Source: an uncultured Blautia sp. (lineage in GTDB: Bacteria > Bacillota > Clostridia > Lachnospirales > Lachnospiraceae). From it: 64,000 nucleotides of DNA. Below the pieces are notes generated by a model. The model was not told the DNA's origin and did no database searches. It worked only from the letters and a program-made list of their open reading frames with translations. The DNA is taken from positions 1-64,000 of the forward strand of contig NZ_CANTKB010000013.1 in NCBI RefSeq assembly GCF_947654165.1, given 5' to 3'. Every line of letters starts with the position of its first letter. Within the stretch, counting starts at the first letter, position 1. This document shows, one piece after another, positions 1-7,708 of the stretch. A program made the position numbers and the translations under genes.

Positions 1-63
1 TCGGTAAACTCCTGTTCTTTTTTTGTGTTTCCAAAACTTGGAATTTCCTATAAATCAAGAAAA

Positions 64-122
64 AAAACTATCATTTTCAATTTTCTGAAAGTAACTTTCT
101 ATAAATTGAAAATGATAGTTTT
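64..122. terminator. Perfect 20-bp inverted repeat, bidirectional terminator
   Basis: Bases 64-83 and 103-122 are exact reverse complements (20 bp), and the 19-base loop holds a second small hairpin (GAAAGT-aa-CTTTC type). The stem is A/T rich and ends in T runs on both strands. It lies 3 bases beyond the stop of the epimerase gene, so it should end that minus-strand transcript. The first 63 bases of the window hold nothing else that I recognise. Confidence 0.75.
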
Positions 123-125
123 CTA

Positions 126-1070
126 TTATTTCAAAATTTCTTTCCAGTACTGATACTGTGCTTCTAAACCTTGCTTCACACCTGTCGCTGGTAATTTTAT
201 CCCTGTATTGGAAAGTTTTGATAAGTCATAAGCTCTATGGCACAAATGTCCATAATATTCTGGATTTTTTTCCAAGAATCCAGTAATTGGAATCTCCTGA
301 ATTTCTATTCTGATTCCCATAGTTTCTGCAAGCAAGTAATAGTAAGTACTGTTTTCAATAATCTCTGGTCCTCCGATACAAAAAAATTCCTGAAAAGTTT
401 TTGTATTTTCTACACATTCCAGCATAACCTTTGCCAAATCCCGTGCATAGATCGGATGTAAAAGATAACATCCCCTTCCAACTAATCTGATTGTACCATT
501 TTTCATAATTTCCAGTAACTCTTTTTGCCGGCTTTGCATGGGAAAGCACCCAAATAAGAATCTGGGGCCAAAAATATGCCCCGGTCTAAAAATTGTCACC
601 TTCATACTGCTTGCTTTTGTTTTTTCTTTAATATATGACTCAAAGACTTTTTCCGCATTCCGCTTCTCTAAAGCATATGAAGGAATTTCAAATTCAGATT
701 GCATATCCCCAACAAATATCCCCTCTTCTGCTTGAAGAATTTTCTTATGCTCTGAAGCATATACTGAATCTGTAGATACAACCACCAAACGTTCTGTACA
801 CTGACTTAAAACCTGTAAATCCTGTTCTGCATGACTGGCATTCATACAAATACAATCAAAAACAACATCCCAGTGTACCCCTGCACCTAAAACCGTTTCA
901 GAAAAACCCCGTTTATCATTTCTATCAACTTGCAACTGCCGGTATTTTCCTTCCACAATTTTTTTACCTCTTGTAAGAATCCAGATTTCCTCATAATACT
1001 CTTCTGCTAATTTTGCAAGAATACCACTAAGACCCCCACTTCCCCCTAAAATTAGGGCTTTTTTCCCCAT
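126..1070 (-). CDS. NAD(P)-dependent epimerase/dehydratase (extended SDR)
   Basis: Extended short-chain dehydrogenase/epimerase of about 314 residues. The N-terminus has the nucleotide-binding glycine pattern GGSGGLSG, followed by a STDSVY strand and the catalytic pair YALEK (YxxxK), then FRPGHIFGPR, as in sugar-nucleotide epimerases and related atypical SDRs. The open frame begins at a TTG at 1076, but the GAGAGG ribosome site at 1080-1085 sits only 3 bases from it and 9 bases from the ATG at 1070, so the ATG is preferred. It is monocistronic, between two terminators. The substrate is unknown; nothing nearby indicates a sugar-nucleotide pathway. Confidence 0.85.
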   Translation of the reverse strand: MGKKALILGGSGGLSGILAKLAEEYYEEIWILTRGKKIVEGKYRQLQVDRNDKRGFSETVLGAGVHWDVVFDCICMNASHAEQDLQVLSQCTERLVVVSTDSVYASEHKKILQAEEGIFVGDMQSEFEIPSYALEKRNAEKVFESYIKEKTKASSMKVTIFRPGHIFGPRFLFGCFPMQSRQKELLEIMKNGTIRLVGRGCYLLHPIYARDLAKVMLECVENTKTFQEFFCIGGPEIIENSTYYYLLAETMGIRIEIQEIPITGFLEKNPEYYGHLCHRAYDLSKLSNTGIKLPATGVKQGLEAQYQYWKEILK

Positions 1071-1192
1071 AGCCAAATTCCTCTCAATTTTTACTTCATC
1101 TTATCATTTTCAAAAGTTCTTTTCCATGTAAATAAACAAGATGATTTGTATTTTTCTGCAACTTTTCAGAAACAAAATATCTTTTAAGACAT

Positions 1193-1241
1193 AAAAAACG
1201 CCGCGAATCTCATGGATTTGTGCAGTCTCATGGCATTTTTT
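1193..1241 (-). terminator. Probable pcrA terminator
   Basis: AAAAAACGCC at 1193-1202 pairs with GGCATTTTTT at 1232-1241 (10 pairs, one G-U), with a 29-base loop and a run of six T on the minus strand just after the pcrA stop. The large loop contains a direct repeat of CTCATGG. The stem is plausible but not strong. Confidence 0.45.
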
Positions 1242-1262
1242 CAGCTCCCATTTCTATATGTT

Positions 1263-3473
1263 TCACACCTTTTTCAGTTTTGCAAAGGATGCAAACATTT
1301 TCTTCACACCCACTTTATCAAAATTCACGGTTACTTCATAGTCCCGCCCACCTTCTACAATGGCTGTCACTACTCCTGTTCCGAATTTTATATGCTTTAC
1401 CGTGTCTCCTACACTATAATCCAGTCCATCTGATTTTTTCACTTCAAACTGTTTTGGTACAAAAGCCGGCTGTTTGAATGCCTGCTTCATCTGTCTGAAA
1501 GAAGTTGGCATGGGAATATCCATGACCTTCTTTTCCTGAAACTCTCTCCCAAGTTCTACCAATTCCCTTGGAATTTCTTTGATAAATCTGGAAACCTTAT
1601 TGTACTGGGTTTCTCCCCGGATCATTCTCTGCTGGGCACAGGTAAGTGTTAAATCTTTCATCGCTCTTGTGATTCCTACATAACACAATCGGCGCTCCTC
1701 TTCGATTTCTGTAGGATCATCTGCCGTGATGGTCATGTAACTTGGAAAAATCCCGTCTTCCATACCTGCCAGATACACAAAAGGAAATTCCAGTCCCTTC
1801 GCACTGTGCAAGGTCATGAGAAGTACCTGGTTACCATCTCCATCTACAGAATCGATATCTGCCACCAGTGCCACCTCTTCCAAAAATCCAGACAACGTAG
1901 GCTCATCATTTTCTTCTTCATAAGAAACTACCTTTGTAATTAATTCATCAATATTTTCGATTCTGGCCTCAGCCTCTTCTGTACCTTCAGCTTCCAGTTC
2001 TTTTACATATCCGGTACTGTCAATAATATCCTTCAAGAGTTCAGAAGGGGACAGGATTTCTGCTTTACTTCTCAGGGTCTGAATAAAGGTAACAAAAGGG
2101 GCGACCTTAGCTGCAGCCCGGCCAAGAGCGGTAATCTGCTCTGCCTGGCGAAGAGCATTATAAAAACTGATATTTTCCTGTGAAGCATAGTCCTGTACAC
2201 GGCTTAATGTGGTTGCCCCGATTCCTCTTTTTGGCACATTGATAATTCGCTTTACCGCCAGGTCATCTCTTGCATTATCTACTGTTTTCAGATAGGCCAG
2301 CAAGTCCTTGATTTCCTTTCTGGCATAGAAGTTCACTCCCCCTACCAGCTTATAAGGAATATTTGCCATAAGGAATTTTTCCTCAAAAAGGCGGGATTGT
2401 GCATTGGTCCGGTAGAGAATTGCCATATCTCGGTATTCTCCGTCTTTCTCCCGCACCTTTTTGCTGATATCGCCCACAATATATTCTGCTTCCTCGTATG
2501 CGTTCATAAACTGGCGGAAGTGGAGTTTTTCTCCTTCTTCATTTTCTGTCCAGAGAGTTTTTGTCTTACGCTCCAGATTGTTCCGGATCACCTGATTGGC
2601 AGCATTTAAAATATTCTGGGTAGAACGATAATTCTGTTCCAGCCTTACCACCTTTGCATCTGCAAAGACGTGCTCAAACCCTAAGATATTCTTGATATTG
2701 GCTCCTCTGAACTTGTAGATTGACTGGTCATCATCTCCCACAACACAGAGGTTCCGGTATTTTCCGGCCAGAAGACTTACAAATTTAAACTGAGCGGTAT
2801 TGGTGTCCTGATACTCATCCACCATAATATATTTAAACCGCTCCTGGAAGTACTCCAGCACATCAGGACATGCCTGGAAAAGTTCTACTGTCTTCATGAT
2901 CAGATCATCGAAATCAAGGGCATTGTTCTTCTTCAGTTCTTTCTGATATTCTTTATATGCCAGAGCGATTTTCCTTTTGGAAAAATCTCCCATGACATTT
3001 ATCTCATATTCTTCCGGCCCGATCAATTCGTCCTTTGCGGAAGAAATAGCAGCCATGATCGCTCTCTCTTTATAAATCTTTGTATCGATATCAAGACGTT
3101 TGCAGATATCTTTCATCAATGTTTTCTGATCATCTGTATCATAAATCGTAAAATTTGTGTCGTATCCCAGGCGGTCAATAAACCGGCGGAGCATACGCAC
3201 ACAACTGGAATGAAATGTGGAGACCCAGATGCTTTCGGAACCGAATCCCACGATTTTATCTACTCGCTCCCGCATTTCTCCTGCAGCCTTATTTGTAAAG
3301 GTAATCGCCATGATATTCCAGGGATTTACTCCTTTTTCTTCGATCAGATATGCGATTCTGTGGGTCAGCACTCTGGTCTTTCCGGAGCCTGCTCCAGCCA
3401 GAATCAATACCGGACCTTCTGTATGAAAAACAGCTTCCCGCTGTCGGTCGTTTAATGTATCGTAGATACTCAT
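1263..3473 (-). CDS. pcrA: ATP-dependent DNA helicase PcrA/UvrD
   Basis: Superfamily 1A 3'-5' DNA helicase of 736 residues, the normal length for the family. Motifs seen: Walker A AGAGSGKT near residue 30, Walker B with VDEYQDTN, motif III GDDDQSIYKFRGA, motif IV QNYRST, and motifs V/VI LMTLHSAKGLEF and VGITRA. The C-terminus ends in a short Tudor-like tail (GDTVKHIKFGTG), which contacts RNA polymerase in PcrA. It acts in nucleotide excision repair, transcription-repair coupling and removal of RecA filaments. The ATG at 3473 follows a GGAGG site. It is transcribed divergently from the DUF1836 gene; the usual Firmicute partner ligA is not adjacent. Confidence 0.97.
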   Translation of the reverse strand: MSIYDTLNDRQREAVFHTEGPVLILAGAGSGKTRVLTHRIAYLIEEKGVNPWNIMAITFTNKAAGEMRERVDKIVGFGSESIWVSTFHSSCVRMLRRFIDRLGYDTNFTIYDTDDQKTLMKDICKRLDIDTKIYKERAIMAAISSAKDELIGPEEYEINVMGDFSKRKIALAYKEYQKELKKNNALDFDDLIMKTVELFQACPDVLEYFQERFKYIMVDEYQDTNTAQFKFVSLLAGKYRNLCVVGDDDQSIYKFRGANIKNILGFEHVFADAKVVRLEQNYRSTQNILNAANQVIRNNLERKTKTLWTENEEGEKLHFRQFMNAYEEAEYIVGDISKKVREKDGEYRDMAILYRTNAQSRLFEEKFLMANIPYKLVGGVNFYARKEIKDLLAYLKTVDNARDDLAVKRIINVPKRGIGATTLSRVQDYASQENISFYNALRQAEQITALGRAAAKVAPFVTFIQTLRSKAEILSPSELLKDIIDSTGYVKELEAEGTEEAEARIENIDELITKVVSYEEENDEPTLSGFLEEVALVADIDSVDGDGNQVLLMTLHSAKGLEFPFVYLAGMEDGIFPSYMTITADDPTEIEEERRLCYVGITRAMKDLTLTCAQQRMIRGETQYNKVSRFIKEIPRELVELGREFQEKKVMDIPMPTSFRQMKQAFKQPAFVPKQFEVKKSDGLDYSVGDTVKHIKFGTGVVTAIVEGGRDYEVTVNFDKVGVKKMFASFAKLKKV

Positions 3474-3489
3474 AATTTTCTATCCTCCA

Positions 3490-3501
3490 AAACATTTGTT
3501 C
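3490..3501. promoter_or_regulatory. LexA-box-like site before pcrA
   Basis: On the minus strand this reads GAACAAATGTTT, fitting the GAAC-N4-GTTY form of clostridial SOS boxes at all positions except the more usual final C. It lies between the promoter and the ribosome binding site of pcrA. SOS control of pcrA is known in some Firmicutes; whether LexA binds here is inference. Confidence 0.4.
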
Positions 3502-3530
3502 TTACAATATATCATTCTTCCTGTAAGAAC
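3498..3530. promoter_or_regulatory. Inverted repeat around the pcrA -10 region
   Basis: GTTCTTACA at 3498-3506 is an exact inverted repeat of TGTAAGAAC at 3522-3530, with 15 bases between. The repeat spans the pcrA -10 element and ends at its -35. It has the form of an operator for a dimeric repressor; the regulator is unknown. Confidence 0.4.
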
Positions 3531-3534
3531 GCAA
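3506..3534 (-). promoter_or_regulatory. pcrA promoter
   Basis: On the minus strand TTGCGT (3534-3529) and TATATT (3511-3506) are 17 bases apart, matching a sigma-A promoter, with transcription predicted to begin close to 3499. Confidence 0.55.
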
Positions 3535-3540
3535 GAAGAC

Positions 3541-3569
3541 TTTACAAATGGTTTTGAAAACTATATAAT
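3541..3569 (+). promoter_or_regulatory. Sigma-A promoter of the DUF1836 gene
   Basis: TTTACA at 3541-3546 and a perfect TATAAT at 3564-3569 are separated by exactly 17 bases. The ribosome site AGAGGTG is at 3577-3583 and the ATG at 3591, so the leader is very short. Confidence 0.75.
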
Positions 3570-3590
3570 AGAGAGCAGAGGTGATAAAAC

Positions 3591-4187
3591 ATGACAATAG
3601 ACACGAAAGATATCTTAAACAGCATTTTAGCCAGTGTCTCCCGCATTGATTATATCAAGCCAGAGGAGATTCCTAATATAGATTTGTATATGGACCAGAT
3701 TACTACTTTTATGGAAGATCATCTTGCATCTTCCAAACGTCATCCGGAGGATAAGATTCTCACAAAAACTATGATCAATAACTATGCCAAAAATCATCTT
3801 CTCCCCCCTCCGGTTAAGAAGAAATACTCCAAGGAGCATCTGTTTATCCTGACCTTCATTTATTATTTCAAAAATATTCTGTCCATCAACGATATCCAGA
3901 TTCTTCTGACCCCCCTGACAGAAAAATATTTTCCGGGGGAAAAGAATCTACAGCTAAAGGATATCTATGAAGAAGTGATGAAGCTGGAATTAGAACAGAT
4001 TCAGCCTCTGGCAAAAGATGTGACCAAAAAATTTAACGAATCCCAGGAATCTTTTTCTGATGCTTCAGAAGAGGAACGTGATTTCCTGCAGAAATTTGCT
4101 TTTATCTGTATGCTGAGTTTTGATGTCTATGTAAAAAAACAAGTGATCGAGCATCTGATAGACCAAATGTCTGATCCGGAATCCTGA
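3591..4187 (+). CDS. DUF1836 family putative transcriptional regulator
   Basis: 198 residues. The sequence fits DUF1836, a clostridial family with a MerR-like winged-helix start: ILTKTMINNYAKNHLLPPPV near residue 60 is the predicted recognition region, followed by KKYSKEHLFIL. The rest is helical and charged with no enzyme motif. Members occur as orphan single-domain proteins and their target is not known. It is monocistronic, with its own strong promoter and a terminator directly after it. Confidence 0.8.
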   Translation: MTIDTKDILNSILASVSRIDYIKPEEIPNIDLYMDQITTFMEDHLASSKRHPEDKILTKTMINNYAKNHLLPPPVKKKYSKEHLFILTFIYYFKNILSINDIQILLTPLTEKYFPGEKNLQLKDIYEEVMKLELEQIQPLAKDVTKKFNESQESFSDASEEERDFLQKFAFICMLSFDVYVKKQVIEHLIDQMSDPES

Positions 4188-4215
4188 CTTTTCTCATATT
4201 CAGGAACATGAAAAA

Positions 4216-4250
4216 GCTGTACGAAAGTTTCTTCTCTACCTTCGTACAGC
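4216..4250. terminator. Bidirectional terminator
   Basis: GCTGTACGAA (4216-4225) pairs exactly with TTCGTACAGC (4241-4250). T-rich tracts follow on the plus strand and five T on the minus strand. It separates the convergent DUF1836 and YerC-family genes. Confidence 0.85.
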
Positions 4251-4272
4251 CTTTCTCTCTTTCACTCTGTTT

Positions 4273-4569
4273 CTATTTTTCCTGTTCTGCCATTCTTTCG
4301 AAAACCATATCATATCCGTCATTTCCGTAATTCAGGCTTCGGTTTACACGGCTGATCGTGGCAGTGGACGCTCCTGTCTTCTCAGAAATCTCCAGGTATG
4401 TTCTCTTTTCTTTCAGCATCTTGGCAACTTCAAAACGCTGAGACAAGGACAGAATCTCATTGACTGTGCAGACATCCTCAAAAAACAAATAACATTCTTC
4501 TCTGTTTTTCAGGCTGAGAACAGCGTCAAATAAGGAATCAACTGCCTCTGTGTGAATTTTCTTACTCAT
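4273..4569 (-). CDS. YerC/YecD family TrpR-related regulator
   Basis: Small helical DNA-binding protein of about 98 residues from the TrpR-like superfamily. The core EILSLSQRFEVAKMLKEKRT and EISEKTGASTATISRVNRSL form the helix-turn-helix. The frame opens at a TTG at 4575 only 3 bases from the AAGGAG site, whereas the ATG at 4569 is 9 bases away, so 4569 is chosen. Function of the family in Firmicutes is poorly known. The 233 bases upstream are A/T rich and contain the 10-bp palindrome TACTATAGTA at 4665-4674; no convincing promoter was found there. Confidence 0.85.
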   Translation of the reverse strand: MSKKIHTEAVDSLFDAVLSLKNREECYLFFEDVCTVNEILSLSQRFEVAKMLKEKRTYLEISEKTGASTATISRVNRSLNYGNDGYDMVFERMAEQEK

Positions 4570-4802
4570 AATCAAAATCTCCTTAACATTGTAGTATACA
4601 CCCCGTAACAGATCATCCCCGAATCACTCTAGTGCATTACCACTTTATCGGTTATATCTTCCATTACTATAGTATATATTAGCACAGTAAATTTTTGAAG
4701 TAAAGAAGAGTCTAGACATTTTTCTACTTTATCTGTAAAATTTTTATAAATTTCAAGTTCTTCTATGATTACCCCCATAATCACGACCTATCTTCTCCAT
4801 TT

Positions 4803-5546
4803 TTACAGATGATCCAGCACCCGTCTTGCTTCCCGGATCCTCTTCTCACTGGTACGCCAGATCTCATATTCACTCACAGACGCAACTCCCATGCTCACAT
4901 CCTGTTTCCGATATTGCATTTCGCTTTCTATTGAAACTTTTCCTGACATATGGAAGGCTTTTGCCTTCGTCTTTTCTGCCAGCACAGGAAGCACTGATGC
5001 ATCCACACCGCCTCCAACGAGGATTTCTGTTTTTCCCTGTGCCTGTTCCACCAATTCTTTTAAAAGGTCCATTCCTTCTGTACAGACATTTTTCTGCCCG
5101 GATGTCAAAATGGTATGGATTCCAAGCCTTTTTGCTTCCTCTAACGTCTGAAACGGATCTTGACACATATCAAAGGCCCGGTGTAAAGTTACCGTCATCC
5201 CCTGAGCCTCTTCCATCAGTTCCTTCATCTGTTCCAGATTCAATGTACCATCTGGTTTCATAGTTCCGATAACGATTCCATCTGCACCAAGCTTACAGAA
5301 GCTTCTGACCTCTTCTTTTAATATCTCATGCTCATAATCCGTATAGCAGAAATCACCGAACCTTGGTCTTAATAATACACGGATCGGAATATCTGCCTGT
5401 TCTCTGATTTTCCGGTAGAGTGCCTGTGAGGGAGACAGCCCTCCGATCACCAGTGCACTGCACAGTTCAAGTCGGTCTGCACCGCCCTTTTTAGCCGCAA
5501 TGGCCGACTCTACAGAATCTACACAACATTCTAATGTATATCCCAT
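4803..5546 (-). CDS. cutC: CutC family protein
   Basis: 247 residues, full length for the CutC TIM-barrel family. Characteristic segments are GADRLELCSALVIGGLSPS near the N-terminus, VLLRPRFGDFCY, GADGIVIG, VTLHRAFDM and TILTSGQ. First described as a copper homeostasis factor, its biochemical role is not settled. It lies downstream of the PTS operon with a 91-base gap containing a perfect hairpin, so it may be partly read through from that operon. Confidence 0.93.
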   Translation of the reverse strand: MGYTLECCVDSVESAIAAKKGGADRLELCSALVIGGLSPSQALYRKIREQADIPIRVLLRPRFGDFCYTDYEHEILKEEVRSFCKLGADGIVIGTMKPDGTLNLEQMKELMEEAQGMTVTLHRAFDMCQDPFQTLEEAKRLGIHTILTSGQKNVCTEGMDLLKELVEQAQGKTEILVGGGVDASVLPVLAEKTKAKAFHMSGKVSIESEMQYRKQDVSMGVASVSEYEIWRTSEKRIREARRVLDHL

Positions 5547-5583
5547 AGTCCCTCCTGTAAAACAAAATGATCAACAGATACAA

Positions 5584-5615
5584 CATAAGGAAATGCATCT
5601 CTGCATTTCCTTATG
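5584..5615 (-). terminator. Perfect 14-bp hairpin after the PTS operon
   Basis: Arms 5584-5597 and 5602-5615 are exact inverted repeats with a 4-base loop. The following minus-strand bases are only moderately T-rich, so termination may be partial or the hairpin may protect the mRNA 3' end. Confidence 0.6.
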
Positions 5616-5637
5616 CCCTGTTTATATTATGTAGTTC

Positions 5638-7116
5638 TTATTTACATAATTTCTTGAATTCGTCTGCAACATGCTGTACCTGTGTTCCGATGATAACCTG
5701 TACGCTTGTTTTTCCAGGACGGATAACACCTGCAATACCTGCAGATTTGATTACTTTCTCATTTACTAATGTATTATCTTTTACTTCCAGACGAAGTCTT
5801 GTAATACAGTTATCAATAGAAGTAATGTTTTCTTTTCCGCCTAAACCTTCTAAGACGATTCTTGCAACTTCTGTGAAGTCATTGTTTGCTAAAACTACTT
5901 TTGTTTCATCAGCTTCGTCATCTTCTCTACCCGGAGTTTTTAAATCAAACTTTGTGATAGCGAAACGGAATACTACATAGAATACGATAAATGCAGCAAT
6001 ACCCAGTGGGATGATCAGCCATGTCTTCTGTGCTGCCGGCAGGGAAGCAGAGAATAACAAGTCTGTTGCACCTGCGGAGAAGGAGAATCCTGCACGGAAT
6101 CCTAATAAAGTAGTTACAGTTACGAAAATACCGTATAGTAATGCATAAACTACATATAAACCTGGTGCCAGGAACATGAAACCAAATTCAAATGGTTCTG
6201 TAACACCGCAAAGGAAAGCACAGAAAGCAGCGGATCCTACAAGACCGATTGCTACTTTTTTCTTATTGCTTTTTGCTGTATGAACCATAGCTAAAGCTGC
6301 ACCTGGGATACCGAACATCATACATGGGAAAAATCCTGACATGTACATACCAAGGCTCCAGTCAACATCTGCAGATGTCATACCTGCCCAGAACTTCTGT
6401 AAGTCACCAAGACCGATGGTATCAAACCAGAATACGTTGTTTAATGCGTGATGTAATCCGGTTGGGATCAACAGACGGTTTAAGAATGCGTAGATACCGG
6501 CACCTACTGCATCTAATTTAACAATAGACTGTCCTACTGCAACTAATGCACCGAAGATTACCGGCCATACAAACAGTAATACTGCGGATACAACGATAGA
6601 AACAACACCTGCGATGATTGCAACACAACGTTTTCCACTGAAGAATGCAAGGAAATTCGGAAGTTTTGTTGATTTAAACTTATTGTAGCAGGTTGCACCG
6701 ATAATACCGGCAAGAATACCGATAAATGGGTTTGCGATTTTCTGGAATGCGATGAACTTAGCGGTTCCTTCTTCCAGAGTCATCAATGTTCCAACAACAC
6801 CTGTAGATAACAAGGTTGTCATCATCAGCCAAGAAGCCAACGCTGCAAGAGCTGCTGTACCATCATTGTCATCTGCCATACCGACACCAACACCGATAAC
6901 AAATAAGAGTGCCATGTTGTCAATTAACGCTGCACCAGCTTTGATCAGGAAAAATCCTACTGTGTACGCTGCACCACTTGCAACATAACCGTTTACTTCG
7001 CCCGCCATAGCAGCCGGAGCAAGTGCGTAACCGATACCCATAAGGATACCACAAATTGGTAAGCATGCAACTGGAAGCATCAATGCTTTACCTAATTTCT
7101 GAAGATATTTCATCAT
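5638..7116 (-). CDS. nagE: PTS EIICB, N-acetylglucosamine/glucose family
   Basis: Membrane EIIC domain (residues 1 to about 385, about ten hydrophobic segments) fused to a cytoplasmic EIIB domain whose phosphorylated cysteine is in NCITRLR near residue 437. It imports and phosphorylates the sugar with phosphate passed from EIIA. NRLLIPTGLHHALN, ADDNDGTAALA and NPFIGILAGIIGA resemble NagE/NagP more than PtsG, so N-acetylglucosamine is the likelier substrate, with glucose possible. It has no fused EIIA; that is the next gene upstream. The first of two ATG codons fits the GGAGG site best. Confidence 0.85.
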   Translation of the reverse strand: MMKYLQKLGKALMLPVACLPICGILMGIGYALAPAAMAGEVNGYVASGAAYTVGFFLIKAGAALIDNMALLFVIGVGVGMADDNDGTAALAALASWLMMTTLLSTGVVGTLMTLEEGTAKFIAFQKIANPFIGILAGIIGATCYNKFKSTKLPNFLAFFSGKRCVAIIAGVVSIVVSAVLLFVWPVIFGALVAVGQSIVKLDAVGAGIYAFLNRLLIPTGLHHALNNVFWFDTIGLGDLQKFWAGMTSADVDWSLGMYMSGFFPCMMFGIPGAALAMVHTAKSNKKKVAIGLVGSAAFCAFLCGVTEPFEFGFMFLAPGLYVVYALLYGIFVTVTTLLGFRAGFSFSAGATDLLFSASLPAAQKTWLIIPLGIAAFIVFYVVFRFAITKFDLKTPGREDDEADETKVVLANNDFTEVARIVLEGLGGKENITSIDNCITRLRLEVKDNTLVNEKVIKSAGIAGVIRPGKTSVQVIIGTQVQHVADEFKKLCK

Positions 7117-7197
7117 AATCTTTTTCCTCCTTTTTCTCTTTCTTATGTGAAATCTTCTCTTATATAAAAGCCTGTTTTACAGACTCATATACCTGTA

Positions 7198-7695
7198 TTA
7201 TTTTGTGACAGTCAGGACTTCATCCATTACTTTCACGGTCTTTCCGGCAAATGCCTGAATTTCGCTGTAATCCGGTGTATTGCAAATTACCATTGGCACG
7301 ATCGTCTCCAGTCCTGCTGCTTTGATTGCTTCAATATCAAATTCCAGAAGAAGGTCTCCTGCTTTTACTTTATCTCCTGCTGCAACATGTGCTGTAAAAG
7401 GCTCACCCTTTAAGCTGACGGTATCCAGACCAACATGAATCAGAATTTCGATTCCGCTTTCTGATGTCATGGAAATCGCATGTTTTGTATCGAATACCAT
7501 CTCGATAGTACCGTCAATAGGAGCTACTGCTCTTCCTACAGAAGGAATAATAGCAACACCTTTTCCTAAGATTTCCTCTCCGAACGTAGGGTCACTTACC
7601 TTTGAAAGTTCCACTGCTTCGCCCTCAACAGGTGCTCCTAATACTTCTCCTTTTTTCTTACCAAATCCCAGTTTTTCTTTTAATGAACCAAACAT
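7198..7695 (-). CDS. crr: PTS glucose-type EIIA
   Basis: 165 residues, free-standing EIIA of the glucose family. The phosphorylated histidine is His87 in ILIHVGLDTV and the second active-site histidine is His72 in TKHAISM. It takes phosphate from HPr and hands it to EIIB of the next gene. The N-terminal 20 residues are basic and amphipathic (KEKLGFGKKKG), as in E. coli EIIA-Glc, where they help membrane contact. It lies between ptsI (13-base gap) and the EIICB gene (81-base gap). Confidence 0.93.
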   Translation of the reverse strand: MFGSLKEKLGFGKKKGEVLGAPVEGEAVELSKVSDPTFGEEILGKGVAIIPSVGRAVAPIDGTIEMVFDTKHAISMTSESGIEILIHVGLDTVSLKGEPFTAHVAAGDKVKAGDLLLEFDIEAIKAAGLETIVPMVICNTPDYSEIQAFAGKTVKVMDEVLTVTK

Positions 7696-7708
7696 AATAA
7701 TCTCCTCT

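Noticed and set aside
4665..4674. Palindrome TACTATAGTA before the YerC gene as an operator
   Set aside because: A 10-bp A/T palindrome is easily due to chance here and no promoter is placed next to it.
4803..5546. cutC as a member of the PTS operon
   Set aside because: A 14-bp perfect hairpin lies between them; read-through is possible but not shown.
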